A DNA stretch of 64,000 nucleotides from Sorghum bicolor (Eukaryota; Streptophyta; Magnoliopsida; Poales; Poaceae), in contig NC_012870.2 in the NCBI RefSeq assembly GCF_000003195.3, positions 12,020,501-12,084,500 of the forward strand, given 5' to 3'. Positions 35,998 to 49,800 of the stretch are shown piece after piece. The notes beneath the pieces were generated by a model. It did no database searches. It was not told where the DNA came from and was given only the letters and a program-made list of their open reading frames with translations. Made by a program: the position numbers and the translations under genes. Numbering within the stretch: the stretch's first letter is position 1; each line of letters begins with the position of its first letter.

Positions 35998-37039
35998 CAG
36001 TAAAGGGTTTCTTCACACGCACACTTTGGAAGTTTGCGAGGCCCATTTTTTTCTCCCCAAACAAATGGCTGGCTGTACACTGACTGATATTTGTCTTGCT
36101 TTTATGGTTGTGCTCCAGTTTATCTTTCTATTTTGTTAATGCTGATAAACAAGTCATCCTTGCTGGCTTTTCCTGTGCTGTGCATGTTCGCTTTATTTCT
36201 CATTAAAATTTTTGTGTTCTCCCGTAGTAAATTTTCAACAAAAGACTTCTAATTTGTTTTTGCTACCACTAATGCATCCTCTCTGTCTAGACTCGTTCAA
36301 TACCACAAATTAACTATACTGTCAACAGGATCCACATGCATGAGCCAGATTTTGTTTTATATACATATGTAGTATAATTACATTAACAAGTAGTATTTGC
36401 ACTATTTGGCACGTGCAATTTTCATATATGTGTTTTGTAATTTTTGAAGATCATAAATAGTATAATTGCATTAATAACAAGTTAACAGGTGGGGCTTTGC
36501 TTGCTTGTCTCAATTGCATTTGTGGTATGCTTACACATTTTGAGTGAGCTAGGAATGAGGACTAACAAGCAGTCTGCTTATTTAGAGGCTTCGCAGTGCA
36601 TAGCTAATTTGTTACAATACAAGTTTTTGTAAAATATTTTTTGCACTTTGCACTCTTGGAATAGTAGAATTATCACCATCCTTTTTTCCTACCAAATAGG
36701 TTACACTTTAATGTCACCCTTGTTATATTGCTAGTTGTCATCTTTCTTATCCTTACACTTGTATGTGTGAAATCTGACCACTGAGAATCTCACTATATAT
36801 GCATAGCCATTGTAGAAAGTGTGACATGGATGGTTGTAGTTATATTTTGCCATACTCAATTGATTCTAAACCTTAACAAACTCCCTACTACAAGTAGAAA
36901 ACAGGTATCAACCTATAGGGCATAGGCACAGGAAAAAAGGATAATGTAGATTTGCTAGGAACTTGGTTATACAGTACAACTCATTCCTGGTTTGTATTTT
37001 AAGAGGCAAACTTATTTTTTGTCCTCTTGTGCTTGGAAC

Positions 37040-37530
37040 ATATGAGAATTGCCATCATTTATTTGTTTTCTTGTGCTTAGCATGATAGTCATGCTTAGTT
37101 CTTTGTGCTTAGTATTTTAAGTATGTTTATTGTGATTTATATCAATGCACATCAAATTTTTGTTCTTGTCCTTTCATAAAAAATATTTCTTGTGATTGTG
37201 CTAGCACACCTTTTCATCTATTTATTGTGTTTTTTGCTTGTCCACATCAAGTTTTTGTCCTTATTTTTTGATAGAAAAAATGGTCACTTGTGATTTGTGA
37301 TAACACACCTTGTCCTTTGTTTAGTGATTTGGCGCACACTAAATTTTTGTCCTTGTCCTTTCATAGAAAAATTTATCTCTTGTGTTTTGTGCTAACACAC
37401 CTTGTCCTTTGTTTATCCTGATTTGTGCTACCACAAACCACATCTTTGTTACTTATGATTTGTGGTGACAACAACTTAGTTTTTTCCTTGTCTTTTCATA
37501 GAAATAAATCTGCTTATTGTGATTTGTGGC
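37040..37530. repeat. Diverged tandem array (~70-90 bp units)
   Basis: Units built on TTGTCCTTTCATAGAAAAA and TGTGCTAACACACCTTGTCC occur about five times. Related single units reappear near 38985, 39060 and 40120-40210. Confidence 0.6.
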
Positions 37531-38234
37531 AAAATAGACCCGATAAACTCACACTTACATTCTCACTCAGTCACTCAGTCTCTCTCGTGTCCCAGCCCTA
37601 GCAGCAGCTAGCCATAGGACAGCCAGATCTCTACCCTTGTCACTCATCATTATTTATGCATCTACTATAAGATGGGACTTCACTAGACTACTTTGCTTAT
37701 CATGTGATCTTTCTTTGGTGGAATTTGTGCAAAATAGCTCTATCCTCTCTCAGTTTTTCTATTTTATATATGATCTTATCACATTCTAATATACTATGTT
37801 TACGCTTGAGTTAACAGGAGGAAAAGAATCTAGTGTTTTAATCTGTTTTGTTCTTAATTTTAGGTGCTAGCTACTGTCATGTTTGCATTAGACAGAGAAA
37901 TGCTACCCTATTTACTTGTGAAGGATCTGATTTTGCAAGTAAGCTTACAGGGTCTGATATTACAATTTTTATGCAGCTTTAGCATTTTGCTTGAATCTAT
38001 ACTCTTATCGTGTTGAAATAATCTTGGTTTCTGATACTTGCATACTCTTATTATTGTAAATCAGTATGCAGTGTTGGTCTCTATACACTTTAAGGTATGG
38101 TCACTTTTGCACCCACCTATACTTTGGGTATGTTAGTGGTTATAGTGAAGTCTTCTATACGTCAGCAGACTTATGTCCTCATGTATATATACCATGCAGT
38201 CCTTCCATTTGATCCTTACATTGTTGTTTTACAG

Positions 38235-38472
38235 GTCACTTCAAGGAAATGGACCAACTGACAAAATTTCAAAAGTGATTGGCCTCATGTAGTCTCTTGC
38301 TATCTTGTGAGTACAAAAAGAGACACTTGAATCAATGTTTATTGGTCTCTTTATCTTTACTAGCCCATAGTGGGTTATTTTGTCCAAAATTGTTTCTTAG
38401 AGACCTTAGCGGGAATGAATTAGTGGGGTTGATTCCTCATATACTTGGCAACCTATCCTACACAGGCAAACT
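38235..38472 (+). pseudogene. Relic of an ERECTA-type LRR receptor kinase, two exons
   Basis: Two 72-nt exons, 38235..38306 and 38401..38472, have the one-repeat-per-exon size and phase seen in ERECTA-family LRR kinases. Exon a reads SLQGNGPTDKISKVIGLM, a stop, SLAI; exon b reads DLSGNELVGLIPHILGNL then SYTGKL. The intron between them keeps GT and AG. Exon a has a TAG at 38289-38291, and exon b is followed by AT instead of a GT donor. No kinase domain or other LRR exons were found nearby, so this is a gene fragment. Confidence 0.75.
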
Positions 38473-39699
38473 ATTAGCATCATCAACAAAATTCTTCTTT
38501 ACCAAAGTTATAACATGATTGGTTTTTGCAATAACATTGGTCTTCAGTGTAGTTAAAGTCACAAACCAGAAGAATATTATTCACAAATAGCAGCCAGAAT
38601 ATTTCAGGTGATGGTTGGTTCGTGTGATATATAGTTTTCTCAAATATAGAATACTCATAGTTGAGTTCACAAAACGTTAGAGCTTGGAAAATATGCTCAA
38701 GCTACTTTCTAGTAGTTTTGGATTAGTACTATAGAAATAAGACGCATCCAGAATATACTACTGAATTTTAAAGTGCTCAGTTACTATTAATATCTACTAT
38801 TGATGAAAATGAAACAAAGTTACATAATTGCAATCACTAATAATGTAAATTGCAGAAACTGCAATTGTGGTTCTCATAATGTGCAATTGATCATCATTAG
38901 TTGTACCACCTCCATTTGCTATTCTTGTTTCAGTATATGAACTTCACTCTCTTTCTCTTTTGTTATTCCTGTTGCACTATCATGTCCTCGTCCATTCATA
39001 GAAAAATTGTTTGTTTTATTTTGTTTTTTGATTGCACATGTCCATATCTTTATTACTTGTGATTTGTGCCGACACACACCTCATCTTTTTTATCATAACA
39101 ATTTTTATTTGCAACTAGTTCCCTTGATCAACATAAAATTATCATGTATCTTACAGGCTACAGGTAGCTTGTCAATGAAGAATTCTGCTTCAAGCATGTT
39201 TAGTGGAAAGAAGCCTATCTAAGAAGTGGTTAGTTTGGTTGGATGCATATTTGATGAGTAAGTTTCTAGTATTTGAATTTGTTTGTCGAGATCACACCAT
39301 TTTCTTATTGTGATGAAGCCTTCATGATGTGCAATGACTGGTGGTGAGATGCCTTCTCGATATGTGAAATGAATCAAATCCTATAGCTATGACTGCTAAA
39401 TTGAAATGAAAGAATATTACCACTGTGACAGATAAATTGAAATGACTGCTACTATGGATTGAGAAAATTTGTGAGTTTACCGTAGAATTTTTGTTGTTGT
39501 CTTTCCATCGAAGATCATGTTAGTTATATCTACCGCTTATATGCTAGAGGACCTTAACCAGACTTCCTTTTTGAAGGGATATATATTAGTTAAGAAGTTT
39601 TTTTATCAAACTTATTTTGAGTGTCTTTGTGCTGTCACATGCGTGCCATATACATACAACTTGTTCTGTTTGTAGTATTGTACTTGAGAAGTCTGTTAT

Positions 39700-40040
39700 T
39701 GTGTTAGGATGAAGAAATTTATTTTGTAAATTGTCCTTCCTTCGAAAAAAATTGTCCCTTGTCATTTTTTTACTATGCTGGTCCTCCCCCTCTCTATTGT
39801 GTTAGGATGAAGAAAAAAATTGCAAATTGTCCTTCTTTAGAAAAAAAATGTCCCTTGTCATTTGTGATTGTTCTTCTCCTCCTCTTTCTGTGATTGTGTT
39901 AGGATGAACAAACAAAATTTGTAAATTGTCCATCCTTAGAAAACATATTGTCCCTTGTATTTTGTGATTGTGCTGGTCCTTCCTCCTCTCTCTATGATTG
40001 TTTTAGGATGAAGAAAAAAAGGTAATTTATCCTTTCTTAG
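39700..40040. repeat. Minisatellite array, ~100-bp units, four copies
   Basis: GTTAGGATGAAGAAA recurs at 39703, 39801, 39898 and (as TTTAGGATGAAG) 40002, each followed by TGTCCTTCCTTAGAAAA-like and TGTCCCTTGTCATTT-like segments. Period 97-104 bases. Confidence 0.75.
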
Positions 40041-41032
40041 TAAAAAAAGTGTCCCTTGTCAAAAAATTGCTTTTGCTTGTGTGGTTCAGAATACTAAATA
40101 ATATGCTTTGCTTAGCTGTACAAAGTCTTTTGCTTTTGATTTGTACTAACACATCTTGAAATTTGTTAATTGTGCTTTGTGCCAATACACTTTTATTTTT
40201 TTGTCTTTTTCCTTGCATAGAAAAAAATTATCTTAATGCAACTTGAAATCTGTTAATTGTGATTCGTGCCAATATATCTTTAAATCTGTACTATGTAAGT
40301 ATATATGGTAGGGTTGGTTAGTAGGGAGAAACTGGTAGTATTAGCCTATTAGGGGTTACTTGTCCTTTGTGCAGAGCATTATTTTTGTCATTGTACTTTG
40401 TTATGTAGTTTTGTAGTTATCGTTTGATGTCCGCATGTATATTTGTGATGTATGCGTTTGCTTTTTTGAAAATTTTTACCTCTTTCCACCGATGCATACA
40501 GTTTACAACATCAACAGATTACAAGTGCAATAGAGTACAACTAGCACAAAATTTGTGTGCTAGTTAAAGTAAAAACACATATATTTTCTTCTCTGTTTGA
40601 ATTCGGGTGTTACCCAGGCAGCTAAAAAATGTGTGACAACTAGGAAAAACACACATAGATTTTTGCTTGATTGGATTCGTGTGTTTTTTCCTTGAAAACA
40701 CCCGTGTGCTGGAAGTTGATAAAACACATGGGTGTGAACTAGACAGACTCAAAAAAAATAGTGCAATAAGAGCTATTGTATTGTGCATTTTTTTTTAAAA
40801 AATGCACACGACTTGAAAACACTTTGTTTTGAAAAGTAATAAAAACTTTTCATACCAACCAATTGGAATCTGAAAACTGGCAAATGTCCAAATTATATTT
40901 TAGAGCAGTTTTTTTGTTCGCGTGAGATTATCTACCAAATCTACTAATTATTTAATAATATTTTTATAACAAATTAGAGATTTTCAATCATTACTTATCG
41001 ACCAAACGAGTATGCCACTATGTCAAGTATTA

Positions 41033-41996
41033 GGAAGAAGTCCACTTTAGGTCCCTCAACTTTTGCAAAAGTCTGTTTTTCATCTCTGAACTTCAAAACC
41101 GGATAAAATACATCCCTCAATTTTTGAAACCATGCATATTATGTCCCTGACATGGTTATGAGCGGTTTTGAAGGCAGTTTTGTCTTTTTCATTTTTATTT
41201 ATTCTGGCTAAATATTTGTAAAATTATAGTAAATCACATAAAATTCATAAAATAGTAATTCTAACTTTGTTGAACTTCAGATAAGTAGATCTACATAGTG
41301 AACATATAATATAGTATGCTTTAGTACAAATTTTTTATTGTAGCTTTAGATCTGTGTTTTTCTATAATTAATTAGAATAATTCATAGCTATAGTTTGTAT
41401 GGTGCAATTGTGGTGAATTTTTTTATGTTAGACTAATTATTATATATTTAAACTATGGTAAAAATTTCATACTCATTAGATCATGTATAACTTAGTTATA
41501 GATTTATTATAATTTAACAAGCATAAACCTAAATAGATCTATAACTAAGTAATACATGATTCAATGAGTATACAATTTTTACTATAACTCAAACATAGAA
41601 TAATTAGCTCACCATATAAATTTCATCACGATTAGACCATAGAAAATGTAGCTATAATTAATCTAATTAATTAGAGAAAATCATAGATCTAAAGATACAT
41701 CAAAAAAATTTGTACTAGAACATACTATATTATATATTCAATGTGTAGATCTACTGATCTTAAGTCCAACAAAATTGAGTTTTCTATTTTATGATTTTTA
41801 TGTGATTTACTGTGATTTTTCAAAAAATTCAGCCAAAATAAATAAAAAGAAAAAGGTAAAACCGCTTTCAAAACCAGGTCAAGGATGTCATGTGCATGGT
41901 TTTAAAAGTTGAGGGATGTATTTTGTCCGGTTTTAGAGTTCAGGGATGAAAATTAGACTTTCGTGAAAGTTGAGGGACCTAAAGTAGACTTTTTCC
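41033..41996. mobile_element. Mutator-like foldback element, 964 bp, 9-bp target duplication
   Basis: Starts GGAAGAAGTCCACTTTAGG and ends with the inverse of GGAAAAAGTCTACTTTAGG. CAAGTATTA flanks it on both sides (41024-41032 and 41997-42005), the 9-bp duplication typical of MULEs. The two halves are inverse copies over nearly their full length (for example ACATCCCTCAATTTTTGAAA against the inverse of TTTTAAAAGTTGAGGGATGT), leaving only about 30 bases of loop near 41510. It encodes nothing. If transcribed through, it would form one long hairpin. Confidence 0.9.
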
Positions 41997-42433
41997 CAAG
42001 TATTATTGTTCCACGTTGCAAAAGGAGGCCCTAGCCCAAACACAGGTCCATCTGAAGCGTTGTCGTCATACACTGTTTGCTCTTGTGATCTGCTGACTGA
42101 AGCAGAGTAGTGGGCCGAGTCAACCCTTCTAGTCGGCCAAAAGCAGGGGTCGATTGCTTTGTGTATGGCCGCTAAACAAAATTCGAGGGTCAATTACAGC
42201 AAACGGGCCTCAGAACTGTAAGTTTACTTGCTCTAAAAAAACTGCAAGTTTACTTGATCCTAGCCCATTTTTCAGCCCACGGCCTCCCTCGTAGCATTTT
42301 CTGGAAAACCCTAGTTATACCTTCACGTAAATACCTCCTTGCCTCTAGCACCACCACTCATCGCGCCGCCGCAGCCCACAAACCCTCATCCCCCATCACT
42401 CTCCGGAGCCCCCCACCCTTCCCTCACCCAGCC

Positions 42434-42780
42434 ATGGCGGAGCGCGGCAGTGAGCGTGGCGGCGAGCGCGGCGGGTTCGGCCGTGGCTTCGGGCGCGGCG
42501 GATGCGGCGACCGTGGCGGGTGTCGCGGCGGCCAGCGTGGCTCGCGACCGTGGCGGGCGTCGCGGCGGTCAGGAGAAAGAGAAGTGGGTCCCCGTCACCA
42601 AGCTCGGCCGCCTCGTATCGAGGAGATCTACCTCCACTCGCTCTCCGTAAGGAGCACCAGATTGTCGAGACCCTCGTCCCGAGGCTCAAGGACGAGGTCA
42701 TGAGCAAACCCGCGCCGTGCAGCGCACCCGCTTCAAGGCCTTCGTAGTCGTCGGCCGCGATGGCGGCGAGGTCGGCGCCG
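42434..42780 (+). pseudogene. Broken copy of 40S ribosomal protein S2 (uS5)
   Basis: From the ATG at 42434 the sequence reads as the start of plant RPS2: MAERG..., the RGG-rich N-terminus, EKWVPVTKLGRLV, IEEIYLHSL, KEHQIVETLV...LKDEVM and QRTRFKAFVVVG. These blocks lie in at least three different frames in the correct order, so there are several indels; about eight residues are missing after KLGRLV. Similarity ends near 42780, about 40% into the ~275-residue protein. No introns interrupt the copy. Upstream, a leader with AAACCCTAG and pyrimidine-rich stretches resembles a ribosomal-protein 5' UTR, so the copy may include it. Confidence 0.8.
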
Positions 42781-43615
42781 GTGCGGATACCGTCGGACCC
42801 CGCGCGGAGGGGGGAGGTGGGCCCACGCCGGTGTGTGGGTGGGGGGCAGCGCGGAGGGTTTGGTTGTTGAATGTTCTAAGGAGGACGACACAGACGAGCG
42901 GGTGGACGCGGACGGGTGGGCGGACAGAACGTGGTGGCCGCTCGGATATAGTGGCAGAAGAAATCTACCGACTGAAATTTTGGCTTTTTATAAGTAGGTA
43001 TAAAAAAAATAGTTTATTGCAGCTTCTTCCTCATTTCTTTCTCTCAACCATACATGAATTAGTTGGTGAAGCTATTTTGCCAAATACTTTTTTCAAAACA
43101 GCTTAGCTTCATCTAGAAAGTCACTCATGAAGCTATTTTCTAAAAAAACAGCTTTACTGGTGAAGTTGAGCTGTGCCAAACAAGCCTTTAGTATTTTATG
43201 TATGTATCTAAATATTTGATATGATAGATGATAAAAAAAAAATCAGCTTCAACTAAACAGGGGTAATAGAGCCTGTTCGCTTATCTTATCAATTGTAGTT
43301 TTTCTACGAGCTAATATCTCTCACAATAACGAACAAACTCTATATATGTCGTTCGATTTCAATATATGCCGTTCGATCTGCCAGGTCCAGGTGTTGAATG
43401 GAGGATCACACCTTTGCCCAACGGCGGCCGCACCCGCACCGTAACCACAATTTTGCCCGACGGCGGGTACACCAGCACCATAACCATATTTTTGCCCAAA
43501 CGCCGCGGCGGCTACACCGTAGCCGCAGTCGAAGCTATTAATGTGCCTGCCGCCGGGCTCAGGCAGCAGAAGCACGGCGACGACGATGCCGTGTCGGAAC
43601 AGGCCAAGAGGGAAT

Positions 43616-44202
43616 CTTGAATTTTGGAAACTAAACAAGACACTACTTTCTCGCATTTTTCCACCTCTTGATTGACAAACTTGTCCAAACGGCCGGCAAT
43701 TCAGAACTGAGACCAATAATTGTGTCAGGAAGAGGAAGACCAGAGTTTCAGCAGTTTGTTACAAAAGCAACACAAGCTCCGACCTTCGAGAGAGAGAGAC
43801 CAAGACCAAGACTACTATTACATGCCCTCGTCTTTTACGCCTTGTTTAGTTCGCGAAAATAGTATTTTTGTTTGTATTTAATAATTATTGTCTAACTATA
43901 AACTAACTGGATTTAAAAAATTCATCTCATAAATTATAGGTAAACTGTACAATTAATTATTTTTATTTATATTTAATGTTCTGTGCATATGTCCAATGAT
44001 TCGATATGATGGAGAATCTTGAATTTTTAGAACTAAACAAGGCATTACTTTCTCGCATTTTTCCACCTCTTGATTGACAAACTTGTCCAAACGGCCGGCA
44101 ATTCAGAACTGAGACCAATAATTGTGTCAGGAAGAGGAAGACCAGAGTTTCAACAACTTGTTACAAAACAAAAGCAACACAAGCTCCGACATCCGAGAGA
44201 GA
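43616..44202. repeat. Direct repeat (~187 bp, period 402) flanking a MITE
   Basis: 43616-43802 and 44019-44202 are near-identical (CTTGATTGACAAACTTGTCC, CAATTCAGAACTGAGACC), including the last ~23 bases of the MITE at the left edge of each copy. The first copy has only this MITE tip; the second follows a complete MITE. This suggests tandem duplication after the MITE inserted, with loss of one MITE copy. Confidence 0.85.
43838..44044. mobile_element. PIF-type MITE upstream of the WAK-like gene
   Basis: CGCCTTGTTTAGTTCGC to ...AGAACTAAACAAGGCA, with TTA on each side (43835-43837, 44045-44047). Internal sequence is the family in inverse orientation. Confidence 0.88.
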
Positions 44203-44591
44203 TCACATATATAATTGATTGAAATGGAATAAAAGAACACCAAGCCTCCTCTGCGCCAGTGTAAGTGCAGCTCGCAGCAACCAACAACCCCAAAGTCTGG
44301 CTTCCAGCTTCCTCCTTGCAGTTGCAAGTCAGAGCTTCTGAAGACGCTGGCAGGTTTCTGAAGATGCCATGTCTATGTATCCAGAGGTACCAAGCACATA
44401 GCAGCAAGTCAGCAAGTAAGTATTGCACCGGTATTACGGGGATCACAGGTCATCAAACTTGTTCCACGATTTTTGTCTTTCAGACTTTCTATTTCTAGTT
44501 GATAAATACAGTAGTTGCCATATTCTCCCCATAGCTGCTAGCGGCTAGCCTATTCTCTGATCTTGTCTTACATCAAAGAACACGGAAGGAA

Positions 44592-47026
44592 ATGCTTCTC
44601 CCTGCTTTTCTCCTGCAACCGCTCCTCCTCGCATGCTTCTTTTCATCCTTTGTTCATCCTATGGAACCAAACACATCAAGATCTTGGCGGTGCGCCAATA
44701 TGTCCATTCCTTATCCTTTTGGTATTGCTGGCGATGGCGGGAGCCCCTTCCTGTCCCAAGGCTTCCAGATATCATGTGGCTCACGTCGATCTGCTGCCTT
44801 GTCTGGTCCGTCGCTGCCCATTGGGAACAGCGTGTTTGGGATTCTTGACATCTCATTGCTGGATGGTTTTGTGACCATAGCAGCTAGTGCCAGCTCTCAG
44901 CAGTGCAAGGGGAACTCTAGCTTTACCCTTGAGGGTACCATCTTCACATACTCAGATACAAGAAACAAGTTCACAGCTCTGGGTTGTAACGTGGTGGCCA
45001 TGCTGTTGAATGGCAGTAGTGGTGGGTATACCGGTGGCTGTGCTTCCTTTTGCTCTACCAAAGATAATATCGTTAATGGTTCGTGCTCTGGTGTGGCTTG
45101 CTGCCAAGCTCCGGTGCCGAAAGGGCTAAAGAAGATGGAGCTAGAATTCAGTATTATATCCAACAAGTACAACAGCACTCCACCATGTGGCGAGGCTTTC
45201 ATCGTGGAGCAGAACAAGTATGTGTTTTCAAGTCTTGACTTGGATAACAAGCCTCAATACCGACCTGTTGTGCTTGAGTGGTCTATAGATGGTGGCAGCT
45301 GTGAAGAGGCAAAACAGTCCTCCACATCGTATGCCTGCCGGGAGAATACCTACTGCTACAACTCACCAAATGGAATTGGTTACCGCTGCAATTGCTCCGA
45401 TGGATTTCAGGGGAACCCATACCTGCCAGGGCCTGACGGTGGATGCCAAGGTACCAAATAAACTCTTGTATATATATGCCTGTAGTACCTGCAAGTAGCT
45501 TTTAATTTGTTTCTTCAACTTTAGATGGCAAGCAGAATCCATGTCTGATATCTGTTTTCTTTTCATGTGGCTGTCCTCTGTCGGCAAGATATTGATGAAT
45601 GCACCACCAGAAATCCGTGCACACATAAGTGCGTCAACACAAAACCTGGTTTCCACTGCAGGTGCCCCGCAGGGATGAGCGGCGATGGCTTCAAAGAGGG
45701 AAGTGGTTGCAATGGAGTAGGCACGCTAACAATTGCCGGAGGTAAGTGTTTGAAACCATATATCAACCAGTGATAGCTAGATTATTCAGTCATAAGAAAC
45801 TTCTGAATTTTATTGCTCCTACATATCTTGCAGTCACGGGACTAGCTCTGCTAGTGCTTCTCTTTATTCTTGGTTTCTGGACCCATTGGCTTGTTAAGAA
45901 GAGGAAACTTGCAAAGACAAAACAGAGATACTTTATGCAGAATGGTGGCTTGTTGCTGAAGCAGCAGATGTTTTCTGAGAGGGCACCGCTGCATATATTC
46001 ACCTCTAGTGAGCTTGACAAAGCAACCAGTAACTTCAGTGATGACAATATTATTGGCAGAGGGGGATTTGGGACTGTGTACAAAGGCATACTATCCAACC
46101 AAGTGGTTGTGGCAATCAAGAAGGCACAACGAGTTGATCAGACCCAGATGGAACAATTCGTCAACGAGTTGATCATTCTTTCACAAGCGAACCACAAACA
46201 TGTGGTCCAACTATTAGGATGTTGTCTTGAGACTGAAGTTCCTTTATTGGTTTATGAGTTCATTACCAATGGGGCCCTTTTTCATCATCTACACAATACA
46301 TCATCCCCGATGTCATGGGAGAACCGTCTAAGCATTGCAGTTGAAACTGCATCGGCACTTGCATACTTGCATTTAGCTACAAAGATGCCAATAATTCACA
46401 GAGATGTCAAGTCATCAAACATACTTCTTGATGAGAATTTCACCGCAAAGGTGTCTGATTTTGGTGCCTCAAGGCCAATACCCTACAATCAGACCCATGT
46501 GACAACATTAGTGCAAGGGACACTAGGGTACCTTGACCCTGAGTACTTCCAGACAAGCCAATTGACTGAGAAGAGTGATGTGTACAGTTTCGGTGTGGTA
46601 CTTATCGAGCTACTAACAAGGAAGAAACCTATTATGGATGGTATGATGGAAGATGTGAGAAGCCTAGTACTGCAATTTAGTATGTTATTCCATCAAAATA
46701 AGTTGTTGGAGATTGTTGATCCTACAGTAGCCGAAGAGACTGGAATGCGACATATTGAAACGATAGCAAAGTTGGCGTTACGATGCTTAAGGTTGAAAGG
46801 TGAAGAAAGACCAAGGATGATAGAGGTTGCAATTGAACTTGAAGCACTGAGAAGGTTGATGAAACAACATTTTATCATGAAGAGCGAGTCTTTGCTTCAC
46901 GAGTCATGGTGCCATGAAGAGATGAGCATTCATGCACCATCGAATTTTTGCCTTGGCGATGATGACATTCCTGAAGATGAAAGCCAAGAGATCATTCTAC
47001 TTCCATCCAATAGTCTCTCAGCCTAA
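44592..47026 (+). CDS. Wall-associated-kinase-like receptor kinase, three exons, complete
   Basis: Predicted plasma-membrane receptor kinase of the WAK/WAKL family, which binds pectin-type wall material outside and signals through a cytoplasmic Ser/Thr kinase. Exons 44592..45450, 45589..45741, 45834..47026 give 2205 nt (734 residues), with phase-1 junctions and GT/AG ends. A signal peptide covers about residues 1-22. The GUB_WAK_bind region begins at CANMSIPYPFG (from Cys34), and a WAK-type Cys-rich stretch includes CSGVACC. An EGF-like end of exon 1 (YCYNSPNGIGYRCNCSDGFQ) is followed by a calcium-binding EGF in exon 2 (DIDECTTRNPC...GFHCRCPAG, from residue 287). The membrane span is about 338-358. 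The kinase has GRGGFGTV (412-419), Lys433, HRD 526-528 and DFG 546-548, so it looks active. The exon layout is the usual WAK one. No intact neighbouring paralogue is present in the window. Confidence 0.94.
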
Positions 47027-47191
47027 CTCAATAACTGTCAAAAAAAGGAGGTTTTAGCTGATTCTACCTTCTCAATTGTTAAATCAATCTTAGTAATCTC
47101 TACATCTTGTGTTTAGCTTCCAACCTGGTTAATGAAATATTTTATACATGTCCTTTTTTGTGAATTATTTGCCCAATCTTTGTTCAGCTAT

Positions 47192-47450
47192 CACTATTAC
47201 GAAATCTCAGTCACAGTAGAAACTGATTTCTAGAGGCGATCCTCTAGCCAAGTGCCTCTAGTAATATGTGTTTTGCAAAGGCAGGCAGTCACTTGCCCTT
47301 ACAAATTGGATTTATAGAGGCGGTTGGAGTCATAGCTAACATCTAGAGATTGATTAAAATTTAGTGCCCCCTTAGGCATTTCTAGATGCGGTTCTTGATG
47401 AAGTAGGATCTAATAAAACAGGACACACCTCTGTCGTTTCTTTAGTAGTG
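47192..47450. mobile_element. Small CACTA-like element (possible)
   Basis: Begins CACTATTACGAAATCTC and ends ...CGTTTCTTTAGTAGTG, with repeated TCTAGAGGCG-type subterminal motifs. The flanks are TAT and TAC, so the target duplication is not exact. Composition fits a short CACTA derivative. Confidence 0.5.
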
Positions 47451-49429
<1,979 letters not shown>

Positions 49430-49800
49430 ATCCATCCCCATCTGCGACCATGGTTGGTGGCTCTAGAGCACCGCCGCCACCATCCCTTCTTCTTTGCCTT
49501 GCCTACCTCTTATCTGTCGGGTTCATGAACCTCGCCGCAAGTTTCATACATCATGTGTGTGCCCCTTCTTCATCGATTGTTTATCTCATCTCTCATCCTC
49601 ACCTTGTTACGGATACACTACCGAGATATTATCAACAAATCGGCAACCTCCCCCAACCCAATCTGGCGGGGGCATCTTCTGGCCGACAACATACATCGCC
49701 GCTCATCGCTGCATCACAGGTAATAAACCACATTTATTTTATGATTCTTTTGGCAATTATCTTACTTTTTTACTTGGTGGTCTCTCTAATCTGGCATAGA
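49430..49800. repeat. Duplicated block upstream of PCO copy 2 (copy A)
   Basis: Matches 58975-59320 in the same orientation: shared stretches include GTTACGGATACAC, CGGCAACCTCCCCCAACCCA and CATCACAGGTAATAAA. Open in one frame for 161 codons in this copy but not conserved as protein in the other, so it is treated as noncoding. Confidence 0.8.

Larger units (their letters stand above)
35998..41032. other. AT-rich region without intact genes
   Basis: Holds two minisatellite-like arrays and an LRR-kinase relic, listed separately. Elsewhere T-rich, intron-like sequence with only short ORFs. Around 40500-40790 short segments with AACACAC and GTGTGTT occur in inverse orientation, a weak foldback. 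No gene is recognised. Confidence 0.4.
42781..44591. other. Upstream region of the WAK-like gene
   Basis: 42950-43335 contains AT-rich MITE-like material, including a short hAT-like piece TGTTCGCTTATC...ACGAACA at 43269-43333. At 43366-43620 an open stretch has three ~39-bp repeats (TTGCCCAACGGCGGC type) and is open on both strands; no family is recognised. The tandem duplication and MITE are listed separately. The WAK promoter should lie in 44210-44590. Confidence 0.4.
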
